A stretch of DNA of 6,982 nucleotides from positions 1 through 6,982 of the forward strand of contig JAIRWE010000084.1 of the NCBI GenBank assembly GCA_031253365.1, in the 5' to 3' direction. The position numbers and the translations under genes were made by a program. Each line of letters starts with the position of its first letter. Positions within the stretch are counted from its first letter, which is position 1. Source of the DNA: Oscillospiraceae bacterium (GTDB lineage Bacteria; Bacillota; Clostridia; Oscillospirales; Ruminococcaceae). Under the pieces are notes generated by a model that was given only the letters and a program-made list of their open reading frames with translations, did not search any database and was not told the origin of the DNA. Shown piece by piece: positions 1-6,114 of the stretch.

Positions 1-2
1 AG

Positions 3-647
3 CCGACAATCAACGGAATACGCGGTATGCACCCAAAGATAAGAGACCGATTCGACTTGACGCTTGAATGTATCCGCTTATGGTATATCGGGAGGGAAAG
101 CCCCTTATTCGAGCATTTGGACAGATACGGCGGTTTCTTCCGACTGTTCGGAAACTTCCAAGGCTATGTGAGTTTCTTCCTGCTTGAAGACCTTGTTAGC
201 GCGGATGGTTCTATCCTGTTCTGGCTTCCGTTTGACGGTTTCGACCAAACAAACCCGTTGCCCGCCACCATAACTGAATATCGGGAGTATATGAAAAACA
301 TAACCGCGTTTGCAATGGCGCGTAACGTGAGAATTGCTGAAACCGATAAAACGTTGAATAATGCCGAGTTTGTCGCCACCGCCGAGAAATTTATGTGGAC
401 ATTCGCAAAGACTATGCCTCAATGCCCGCATGAGTATATTGTTCGCGGGAAAACCGCCGATGAAGATACATACCTTGCGATGTTTCGCACGATTGAGGCA
501 CGGGGCGAGTGGGGTACTTGGAACAATACGCCGCGGCAGTATCTCCACCCCGGCGACGGATATTATTACTGGAAGATGACAAACGATATACGGGAGAGCA
601 TCGTAATCAATCGGGCAAAAGAAACTGAAACGAGTGGTCTGGGATAG
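3..647 (+). CDS. DUF6994-type protein with C-terminal PHEY-type module, 5' end outside window
   Basis: This is the 3' part of a protein of unknown function. The frame is already open at base 3 and reads PTINGIRG into the ATG at 27, so that ATG is internal and the true start lies upstream. The segment TINxxRGxHPKIxDRFDLTLECIR, then the SPL...LxRYxxFFxLFxxFxGYVxFFLLxDLV stretch and the LPFDxF...PLPxTxxEY...ARNxRI stretch, match what I remember of the C-terminal half of DUF6994 proteins. About 100 further residues follow, with AKTMPQCPHEYIVRGK, then GDGYYYWKMT and VINRAKE. I associate that pattern with separate small hypothetical proteins, so this may be a two-module fusion. No catalytic function is known to me. 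It converges on the minus-strand pst genes and shares their terminator, so it is not part of their operon. Its GC content looks lower than that of its neighbours, possibly a sign of separate origin. Family assignment is fairly confident; function is unknown. Confidence 0.8.
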   Translation, partial: PTINGIRGMHPKIRDRFDLTLECIRLWYIGRESPLFEHLDRYGGFFRLFGNFQGYVSFFLLEDLVSADGSILFWLPFDGFDQTNPLPATITEYREYMKNITAFAMARNVRIAETDKTLNNAEFVATAEKFMWTFAKTMPQCPHEYIVRGKTADEDTYLAMFRTIEARGEWGTWNNTPRQYLHPGDGYYYWKMTNDIRESIVINRAKETETSGLG

Positions 648-691
648 TTACGACTTGATTAAGCCGAAAGACGTGCGTTTTTAAGTTTTCC

Positions 692-730
692 AAAAAAGCC
701 AAGCGGGCGTCAGTCCCGCTTGGCTTTTTT
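692..730. terminator. Bidirectional intrinsic terminator
   Basis: A perfect 16-nt inverted repeat (692-707 with 715-730) surrounds a 7-nt loop. The core stem is GCCAAGCGGG/CCCGCTTGGC, and the outer arms are six A's and six T's. Read on either strand, a GC-rich hairpin is followed by a U-run. It lies 45 nt past the stop of the plus-strand DUF6994-type gene and 115 nt past the stop of minus-strand pstB2, so it can end both convergent transcripts. Confidence 0.92.
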
Positions 731-845
731 AGCGATTTCGGATTACAGCACAATCCACATCGCCGGGCGAACGCCGTAACCGGGAACGGGCGGTTGCGCC
801 GCCCGCCGCCCGCCGGCTTTGTCAACCCTTTTCGCGATTTTCGCC

Positions 846-1610
846 CTAACCGAACCTGCCCGTGATGTAATCGCTCGTTCTTTGGTCTTTCGGGTTCGAG
901 AAGATTTCGGCGTTCGCGCCCTCTTCCACCAACCGCCCCGACAGCATAAACGCCACGCGGTCGGAAACGCGTCCCGCCTGCTGTATGTTGTGCGGGGAAA
1001 CAACGATGGTGAGCCGCTCTTTCAGCTCCGTGAGCGAGTCCTCGATTTTCGCCGTCGATACGGGGTCCAGACCGGAGCAGGGTCTGTCCAAAAGGATTAC
1101 CTCGGGCTTCAACGCCAGCACGCGCGCTATACATAAACGCTGCTGCTGCCCCCCCGACAGGCTTGAAGCCGGCGCGCGGAGCCTGTCTTTGACTTCGTCC
1201 CAGAGCGCGGCGGCGCGCAAAGCCCCTTCGACGGTTTCGGCGAGGACGCTTTTGTTCCTCACCTTCGCGAGGCGCGGCCCGTAGGCGATATTGTCGAAGA
1301 TTGACATGGGCAGCGGCGCCGGAACGTCGAACACCATCCCCACCTTGCGGCGAAGCTCGCTCACGTCCACCTGCGGCGCGTACACGCTTTGCCCGTCAAG
1401 CAGTATGTCGCCGCGCGCCCTCGCGTCGGGCGACAGTTCGCTCAGCCGGTTTATCGCGCGCAAAAGCGTGGTAATCCCGCTGTTCGCCGGACCTATGACG
1501 GAGAAAATCTTGTTCGGCGGTATATTGAGATTAAGGGCGTGCAGCACCTGTTTTTCGCCGTAGTGGAAATCCAGGTCTTTCACGGTGATTTTGTTTTCGG
1601 AAACCGCCAT
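846..1610 (-). CDS. Degenerate PstB-type phosphate ABC ATPase (second paralog, PstB2)
   Basis: A PstB-family nucleotide-binding subunit of 254 aa, normal length for PstB. It ends in DYITGRFG, the same C-terminus as PstB1. Several ATPase residues are replaced. Walker A reads GPANSGITT (residues 40-48), with Ile46 where the lysine belongs. The Q-loop reads VFDVP, with Asp95 replacing Gln. Walker B reads ILLDRP, with Asp175 kept but Arg176 in place of the catalytic Glu. The signature LSGGQ (151-155), the D-loop SGLD and the switch His207 (PHN) are intact. The expected reading is a subunit that cannot hydrolyse ATP at its own site but lends a good signature to a partner. I chose the ATG at 1610 because AAGGGCGGTGA, at the end of pstA, sits 7 nt before it. 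An in-frame ATG at 1646 would add 12 residues inside pstA and lacks that support. It is the last gene of the pst operon, 7 nt after pstA. Family is certain; the degenerate role is inferred. Confidence 0.93.
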   Translation of the reverse strand: MAVSENKITVKDLDFHYGEKQVLHALNLNIPPNKIFSVIGPANSGITTLLRAINRLSELSPDARARGDILLDGQSVYAPQVDVSELRRKVGMVFDVPAPLPMSIFDNIAYGPRLAKVRNKSVLAETVEGALRAAALWDEVKDRLRAPASSLSGGQQQRLCIARVLALKPEVILLDRPCSGLDPVSTAKIEDSLTELKERLTIVVSPHNIQQAGRVSDRVAFMLSGRLVEEGANAEIFSNPKDQRTSDYITGRFG

Positions 1611-1617
1611 TCGTCCG

Positions 1618-2469
1618 TCACCGCCCTTTTGTCGCCAAGCGGTCAATCAGCATATTCGCGGCGATGTTAATCAGAAAAATCAGTATAATCAAAACGGCGG
1701 CCGTGCCGTAGGCGTTGTCCATTGAAATCCCTTCGGAAGCCAGTATGTAAAAATGCACCGCCATCGTGCGCGCGGGCGCGAAAACGCCGTCCGGCATACG
1801 CAGCGCGGAACCGGCGGTCAGAACGACGGCGGCGGTTTCGGCGACGCTCCTGCCTATGCTTAGGATAATTCCGTTGGCTATCCCGCGCACGGCGGACGGG
1901 AACACCGCGCCGCGAATTGTCTGCCATTTGGTTCCGCCCAACGAAAAGCTCACCTCGCGGTATATGGTGGGGACGGAACGCACCGCCTCTTCCGACGTGC
2001 GTATTATCGTGGGGAGAATCATCACCGCCAGCGTCAGCCCCCCGGAAAGCACCGACCAGCCCAAGTTCAGATACATCACGAAAAAGATAAAGCCGAAAAG
2101 CCCGTACACGATTGACGGTATACCCGCGAGGGATTCCGCGCTGAAACGGATTATGCGCGTAACCGCGCCGTCGCGGGTGTATTCCGCGAGGTAAAAGGCG
2201 GTTCCCATGCCGAATGGCGTCGCGAGCAGCACCGCCAGCGCGGTTACGAGCAGCGTGCCGACGATGGGGGAGGCGATGCCGCCTTCCCGCCCCATTCTGC
2301 GCGGTATTTCGGTGAGGAAGCCCGCGTTGATTACGGGCAGCCCCTTATACAGTATGAACACGACGATGGACACGAGCACCGCCATTATCGAAAGCGCGAC
2401 CGCCCAAACAAAAACCTTGATAACCCTTTCGGCGGCGCGCGGGCTTAAAGACAGCCGCGTTGATTTCAC
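1618..2469 (-). CDS. pstA: PstA, phosphate ABC transporter permease
   Basis: One of the two membrane subunits of the high-affinity phosphate importer. It forms the translocation channel with PstC. The protein has 283 aa, usual for PstA, with about six hydrophobic segments near residues 17-41, 66-92, 117-135, 139-158, 196-217 and 255-275. The ABC-permease coupling loop (EAA-type) is at about 170-212: YREVSFSLGGTKWQTIRGAV followed by a GIILSIGRSVAET stretch. ESLAGIPSIVYGLFG (112-126) is also characteristic of the PstA/PstC family. The start codon is GTG at 2469, overlapping the pstC stop as GTGA, which suggests translational coupling. A strong GGAGG lies 8 nt upstream of it. The gene order after PstC and before a PstB paralog supports the call. 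Nothing is missing or truncated. Confidence 0.96.
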   Translation of the reverse strand: MKSTRLSLSPRAAERVIKVFVWAVALSIMAVLVSIVVFILYKGLPVINAGFLTEIPRRMGREGGIASPIVGTLLVTALAVLLATPFGMGTAFYLAEYTRDGAVTRIIRFSAESLAGIPSIVYGLFGFIFFVMYLNLGWSVLSGGLTLAVMILPTIIRTSEEAVRSVPTIYREVSFSLGGTKWQTIRGAVFPSAVRGIANGIILSIGRSVAETAAVVLTAGSALRMPDGVFAPARTMAVHFYILASEGISMDNAYGTAAVLIILIFLINIAANMLIDRLATKGR

Positions 2470-3317
2470 TTCGTTTTCCTCCGGACGACATACTGGGCGG
2501 ATATGTTAAGCGCCATGATAATGACGAACAAAACTATTCCGGTGGCGAAAAGCGCCTGGCGGTGTTCTTCGGAAGCGTAGCCCATCTCTATGCCTATGTT
2601 CGTGGTGAGGGTTCGGACGGGGTCGAGCAGCGAGCTTGGAACGGCGACGCTGTTCCCGAGTACCATTATGACCGCCATCGTTTCGCCGACGGCGCGCCCT
2701 ATCCCGAGAATGACCGCGGCGACAATCCCGGATTTCGCCGCGGGGAGCTGTACGGAGCGGATTGCCTGCCAGTGCGTCATGCCGAGCGCCAGCGCGCCTT
2801 CTTTGTATTGGCGGGGCAGCGCGAGCAGCGACACTTCCGAAATGCTGATGACCGTGGGTAAAATCATAATCGCGAGAATCACGGAACCCGCCAGTATGCT
2901 GAGCCCCGGCCCGCCCAAGTACGCGCGGATTGCGGGTACGACGAACAAAAGCCCCCAAAATCCGTATACCACCGACGGGATTCCCGCTAACAGCTGAATG
3001 GCGGGTCTGAATATGTTCCTCATTTTGACGGGGGCGAATTCCGTCAGGAAAACGCTGCAGCAAATCCCCGCCGGAACGCCGATTACCGCCGCGCCCGCCG
3101 TGACGGACACCGAGCCGATTATCATGGGGAAAACGCCGTATTTGCCCTGCCCGGGCGCCCAGTCCATGCCGAAGATAAAGTCAAACAGCCCCACCTTGGC
3201 TATCAGGGGCGCGCCCTTTATAAATATGAACGCCGTGATAAGCGCCAGCGCGGATATGGAGGAAAGCGCCAGCGCGAAGAAGAGCCGTTCCGGCAAGTCG
3301 CCTTTAAGTTTTCTCAC
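2466..3317 (-). CDS. pstC: PstC, phosphate ABC transporter permease
   Basis: The partner permease of PstA, 283 aa. Hydrophobic segments lie at about residues 12-35, 61-92, 112-131, 138-160, 197-222 and 255-277. PstC features visible are the FGMDWAPGQGKYGVFPMIIG stretch (49-68) before the second membrane segment, and LLAGIPSVVYGFWGLL (109-124). The EAA-type coupling loop is at about 171-212: YKEGALALGMTHWQAIRSV, then LPAAKSGIVAAVILGIGRAVGET in two adjoining pieces. The start is GTG at 3317, overlapping the pstS stop as GTGA. At its own end the same GTGA overlap links it to pstA. A G-rich GTGGGGTG stretch upstream could serve as ribosome binding site, but coupling to pstS translation is likely. 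It should form the channel through which phosphate from PstS passes. No defects are seen. Confidence 0.96.
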   Translation of the reverse strand: MRKLKGDLPERLFFALALSSISALALITAFIFIKGAPLIAKVGLFDFIFGMDWAPGQGKYGVFPMIIGSVSVTAGAAVIGVPAGICCSVFLTEFAPVKMRNIFRPAIQLLAGIPSVVYGFWGLLFVVPAIRAYLGGPGLSILAGSVILAIMILPTVISISEVSLLALPRQYKEGALALGMTHWQAIRSVQLPAAKSGIVAAVILGIGRAVGETMAVIMVLGNSVAVPSSLLDPVRTLTTNIGIEMGYASEEHRQALFATGIVLFVIIMALNISAQYVVRRKTK

Positions 3318-4150
3318 CCGCGCACCCCACTGTAATAAGAAATAAGCCCCTCTTCGGTCAATATCCGCTGACCGGCTTCCGAAAGCGCGAATTCGACGAA
3401 GAGAGCCGCCGTCCCCGTAAGCTCCCCGTCCGTGACCAGCAGGAAAGGTCTGTACAAGGTGTATTCGCCGTTCAGAACGCTTTCGCGCGTGGGGGGGACG
3501 CCGTCCAAACTCAACGCCTTAACCGGCTTTAAGCCGGTTTGGTTTTCCGCCAGCCCGAGCGAAACGAACCCGACCGCGCCGGGGTCGTCCGAAACGAGCT
3601 GCCGAACCGCCCCGTTGGAATTTTGGATAATCGCCCGCGCCGTAACCGCCTCGCCGTTCATTACGAGTTCCTCAAAAGCCGCCCTCGTCCCGGAACCTTC
3701 CTCGCGGGAAATTACGTGGATTTTGCCTTTCGCGCCGCCCACTTCGCTCCAATCGGTGATTTTGCGGGTATAAATGTCGCGGACTTGCGCCCCGGTGAGG
3801 TTGTTTACGGGGTTGTTCGGGTGGACGATGAGGGCTAAGGCGTCTTTCGCTATAACTATGGATTGCAGCCCGCTTTCCTTCTCGCTGAGTTCGCGCGAGG
3901 ACATCCCTATGCCCGCCGCGCCGCTTTCGACGGCGGTAATCCCCGCCGACGAGCCGCCGCCCTGTATGTCAATCGCCCCTTCGGGATAAAGGCGGGAAAA
4001 TTCTTCCGCCAGTATTTCGACGTAAGGCTGAACCGAAGTCGAGCCGGCGACGACGACGCTTTTTTCGGCTTTGGCGCACGAGGGCAGGCAAAGCGCGAAA
4101 GCGGCGGCAGTCGCGGCGCGGATGAACCGTAATCGCCGCTTGCAAGCCAT
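3314..4150 (-). CDS. pstS: PstS, phosphate-binding lipoprotein
   Basis: The extracellular solute-binding subunit that captures phosphate and delivers it to PstC/PstA. It has 278 aa. The N-terminus has basic residues (KRRLRFIR), a hydrophobic stretch (about 12-22) and the lipobox LPSC with Cys25, so it should be a membrane-anchored lipoprotein as in Gram-positive bacteria. Phosphate-binding PstS motifs are present: GSTSVQPYVE (36-45), GGGSSAGITAVESGAAGIGMS (64-84, two adjoining segments), EEGSGTRAAFEEL (150-162) and GAVGFVSLG (191-199). The start ATG at 4150 has GGAGG 7 nt upstream. Its 14-nt leader TTCGGAGGTTGCCT is identical to the one before xerC. It follows pstB1 by 20 nt and overlaps pstC by 4 nt. 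Finding it second in the operon, behind an ATPase gene, is unusual because pstS normally comes first. Confidence 0.96.
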   Translation of the reverse strand: MACKRRLRFIRAATAAAFALCLPSCAKAEKSVVVAGSTSVQPYVEILAEEFSRLYPEGAIDIQGGGSSAGITAVESGAAGIGMSSRELSEKESGLQSIVIAKDALALIVHPNNPVNNLTGAQVRDIYTRKITDWSEVGGAKGKIHVISREEGSGTRAAFEELVMNGEAVTARAIIQNSNGAVRQLVSDDPGAVGFVSLGLAENQTGLKPVKALSLDGVPPTRESVLNGEYTLYRPFLLVTDGELTGTAALFVEFALSEAGQRILTEEGLISYYSGVRG

Positions 4151-4170
4151 AAGGCAACCTCCGAAAATCT

Positions 4171-4947
4171 CTACCCGAATCGCCCCGTGATGTAATCCTC
4201 GGTGCGCTTGTCCTTCGGCGCGTAGAACATATCGGCAGTCGGCGAGAATTCGACCAGCCTGCCCACCTTATCGCCGTCTATCATAAAAAACGCCGCCATA
4301 TCTGACACCCTTACCGCCTGTTCCATGTTGTGGGTGACGAGTATGATGGTGTATTCACGCGACAGTTCGAGCATAAGCTCCTCAATTTTCATTGTGGATT
4401 CAGGGTCCAGCGCGCTGCACGATTCGTCCATCAGTATGACTTCGGGGTTGACCGCGAGGGCGCGCGCGATACACAGCCGCTGCTGCTGCCCGGCGGAAAG
4501 CCCCTGCCCGGGCTTTTTGAGGGAATCCTTCACCTCGTCCCAGAGCGCCGCCAGCCTTAAACACCTTTCGGCTGTCATTTCAAGCTCGGCGCGGCTTTTC
4601 ACCCCGTGGTTGCGCGTTCCTATGACGACGTTCTCAAAAACGCTCATCGGGAATACGTTGGGCTTTTGGAACACCATGCCCACGCGCCTTCGCAGCGCCG
4701 TAACGTCCGTGCCTTCGGCGTAAATCGGCAGTTCGTCGATAAAAGCCCCGCCTTCCGTCCGCGCGTAGGGTATAAGGTCGTTCATGCGGTTGAAAAGGCG
4801 CAGGAAAGAGGACTTTCCGCACCCGGACGGACCGATGACCGCCGTTATGGAGCGTTCGGGTATTTGCGCCGTTATGTCCCCCAAAGCGCGCGTTCCGCCG
4901 TAATAAAGGTTGATTGCTTCGGCTTTGAGCTTAGGCTTTTCCCCCAC
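4171..4947 (-). CDS. pstB: PstB, phosphate ABC transporter ATPase (catalytic paralog, PstB1)
   Basis: The ATP-hydrolysing subunit of the phosphate importer, 258 aa. Motifs in order: Walker A GPSGCGKSS (39-47, Lys45), Q-loop VFQKPN (Gln94), signature LSAGQ (150-154), Walker B VILMDES (Asp174, catalytic Glu175), D-loop SALD, and switch His206 in VTHNMEQ. It ends in DYITGRFG. All residues needed to bind and cleave ATP are present. Two positions differ from standard PstB: the second signature residue pair is Ala-Gly instead of Gly-Gly, and DEP is DES. The altered signature is the one that would face the degenerate Walker site of PstB2 in a heterodimer. The start is GTG at 4947 with AAAGGGG about 9 nt upstream; the next Met is at residue 55, inside the nucleotide-binding fold, so it is too late to be the start. 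It follows xerC by 14 nt and precedes pstS by 20 nt. Confidence 0.96.
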   Translation of the reverse strand: MGEKPKLKAEAINLYYGGTRALGDITAQIPERSITAVIGPSGCGKSSFLRLFNRMNDLIPYARTEGGAFIDELPIYAEGTDVTALRRRVGMVFQKPNVFPMSVFENVVIGTRNHGVKSRAELEMTAERCLRLAALWDEVKDSLKKPGQGLSAGQQQRLCIARALAVNPEVILMDESCSALDPESTMKIEELMLELSREYTIILVTHNMEQAVRVSDMAAFFMIDGDKVGRLVEFSPTADMFYAPKDKRTEDYITGRFG

Positions 4948-4961
4948 TTTTAAGAACCCCT

Positions 4962-5972
4962 TTATTCTTCCGCCGTTTTGACCCCGGCGAGAGGATTGCT
5001 GTTAATCGCCCGCTTGACCTGCTCGTTTGAAACGTGCGTGTAAATCTGCGTCGTCCCGAGGTTCTCGTGACCGAGGACGTCTTTCAAAACGCGAACGTCC
5101 ACGCCGTTCCTGTACATGAGCGTGGCGGCGGTGTGCCGCAGCTTATGCACCGAGAAGCCCAGCCCGTCCAGCCCGCACAGCTTTAATTTCTCCGTTACAA
5201 TCTGTTCGACGCGCCGCGCCGATATGCGCGTCAGCCGATTGCTTAAAAACATCGCCTTCTCGCGGGCGGCGTCGGGGGTTTTTTCCAACGCCTTTTCGCG
5301 GGCTTTTTCGTATTTCGCGTATGCCCGCGCGCAGGCGCCGTTGAGATAGATAACCCTTTCCTTGCTGCCTTTGCCCGTCACCTTCACGTAGCGGACCGTC
5401 TGCCCGTTTTCGTCCTCTTCTTTATAATCCTGCACGTTCAGCCCCACGAGTTCGCTCAGCCGCATCCCGCAGTTGAGGAAAAACGTCGTAATGCAGTAAT
5501 CGCGCGTGGGCGCGAAGCCCTTTCCCGCGCACGCCGAAAGCAGCCCCGACGCTTGTTCGAGCGTGAGATGCTTGGGCAAAGGCGAGCGAACGCCCGGCAT
5601 TTCGAGATTTTGCGCGGGGCTGACTTCAAACCAGTGTTTGTTGTTCGTAAGGTATTTGTAAAACTGCCGCAGAGCCACCGCGCGCCGCGAACGCGCCTTC
5701 GGGGAGTTGCGGCGTTCGGACGACAGGAAATGCAGAAATTCCAGAATATCGTAAAGCCCGACGTTCTTCACACATTCGGCGGTAACGTCGAGTACCTCGA
5801 TTTCCTCAAAAGGAACGTCCCTCGCCGCCCCGCGCTTGATTTTCATAAACCGCAGGAAGGATTTCAGGTCGTTGCAGTAACTCGCGACGGTGTTTTCGGA
5901 ACGCCCCCTTATCGTCGCCATATAGTCGAGGAATTCCCGCACGAAGGAGGGAACGGCGTTTCTGTCGTACAT
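4962..5972 (-). CDS. xerC: XerC/XerD-type tyrosine recombinase
   Basis: A site-specific DNA recombinase of 336 aa. Residues 6-115 look like the SAM-like core-binding domain (VREFLDYMATIRGRSENTV...). Residues about 135-325 are the catalytic domain. The full catalytic set is visible: Arg171 (CGMRLSELVGL), Lys201 (TGKGSKERVIYL), His276 and Arg279 (HKLRH), His302 (LGHENLGTTQ) and nucleophile Tyr311 (IYTHV). The sequence matches the long Xer protein common in Clostridia, usually thought to resolve chromosome dimers. XerC versus another Xer name cannot be settled from sequence alone. I chose the ATG at 5972 because GGAGG lies 8 nt upstream; an in-frame ATG at 6080 would run through the tRNA gene and is rejected. 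It lies just downstream of tRNA-Val on the same strand and 14 nt before pstB1, so it probably shares a transcript with the pst genes. Confidence 0.9.
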   Translation of the reverse strand: MYDRNAVPSFVREFLDYMATIRGRSENTVASYCNDLKSFLRFMKIKRGAARDVPFEEIEVLDVTAECVKNVGLYDILEFLHFLSSERRNSPKARSRRAVALRQFYKYLTNNKHWFEVSPAQNLEMPGVRSPLPKHLTLEQASGLLSACAGKGFAPTRDYCITTFFLNCGMRLSELVGLNVQDYKEEDENGQTVRYVKVTGKGSKERVIYLNGACARAYAKYEKAREKALEKTPDAAREKAMFLSNRLTRISARRVEQIVTEKLKLCGLDGLGFSVHKLRHTAATLMYRNGVDVRVLKDVLGHENLGTTQIYTHVSNEQVKRAINSNPLAGVKTAEE

Positions 5973-5974
5973 AG

Positions 5975-5988
5975 AGGCAACCTCCGAA
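5975..5988 (-). promoter_or_regulatory. Ribosome binding leader of xerC, identical to that of pstS
   Basis: On the minus strand this reads TTCGGAGGTTGCCT, ending 2 nt before the ATG at 5972. The same 14 nt occur at 4152-4165, directly before the pstS ATG. The GGAGG core fixes the xerC start at 5972. Confidence 0.75.
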
Positions 5989-5997
5989 TTTTTACGT

Positions 5998-6031
5998 CGC
6001 GGGCAAGCCGCGGGACGGGCAAGCCCGTCCC
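5998..6031. repeat. Two adjacent GC-rich hairpins sharing GGGCAAGCC
   Basis: The gap between the tRNA 3' end and xerC is largely filled by two inverted repeats. The first is CGCGG-GCAAG-CCGCG (5998-6012). The second is GGGACGGGC-AA-GCCCGTCCC (6012-6031), a perfect 9-nt arm repeat. Both are built around the same 9-mer GGGCAAGCC (6001-6009 and 6017-6025). Seven nucleotides separate the second hairpin from the tRNA end. No U-run follows on the minus strand, so a standard terminator is unlikely. A REP-like dispersed palindrome or an RNA-processing or stability hairpin fits better, but this is inference. Confidence 0.65.
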
Positions 6032-6038
6032 CTGCGCG

Positions 6039-6112
6039 TGGAAACGCCCGGACTTGAACCGGGGACCCCCTGCATGTCAAGCAGGTACTCTAACCGGCTG
6101 AGCTACGCTTCC
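6039..6112 (-). tRNA. tRNA-Val (anticodon GAC)
   Basis: A complete 74-nt cloverleaf can be drawn on the minus strand. The acceptor stem is GGAAGCG with CGTTTCC (one G-U pair). The D arm is GCTC-AGCCGGTTA-GAGT. The anticodon stem is CCTGC/GCAGG with loop TTGACAT, giving anticodon GAC (plus-strand bases 6076-6078), which reads GUC valine codons. The variable loop is 5 nt, and the T arm is CCCGG-TTCAAGT-CCGGG. The discriminator base is A, and the CCA end is not encoded (CGC follows). Its 5' end is only 2 nt from the stop codon of the upstream VWA-like gene, so it is probably cut from a shared transcript. Confidence 0.95.
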
Positions 6113-6114
6113 CC

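Noticed and set aside
788..804. GGGCGG-TTGCG-CCGCCC hairpin in the gap after pstB2 as a terminator
   Set aside because: No U-run follows on either strand, and the 692-730 hairpin is a much better terminator. It may be a chance product of GC-rich sequence.
820..825. TTGACA on the minus strand downstream of pstB2 as a -35 box
   Set aside because: The -10 position falls in a GC-only CCG-rich stretch, and nothing but the terminator lies downstream.
2460..2861. Plus-strand open frame opposite pstC
   Set aside because: It lies antisense to a clearly conserved gene, has low-complexity GC-driven composition and no matching family. Similar antisense frames opposite pstA, pstS, pstB1, xerC (5553-6101) and the VWA-like gene (6163-6729) were dropped for the same reason.
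5973..6038. A promoter or Pho box for xerC-pst in the gap after the tRNA
   Set aside because: Two TTGCCC hexamers occur, but neither has a -10 at acceptable spacing, and no direct-repeat Pho-box pattern is visible.
5973..6080. N-terminal extension of the Xer protein to an ATG at 6080
   Set aside because: It would be translated from inside tRNA-Val and the hairpins, while the ATG at 5972 has an ideal GGAGG site.
4962..6112. Recombinase next to a tRNA gene as the end of an integrated genomic island
   Set aside because: The protein matches the long housekeeping Xer type, the neighbours are core phosphate-transport genes, and I find no second copy of the tRNA 3' end in the window to serve as an attachment site.
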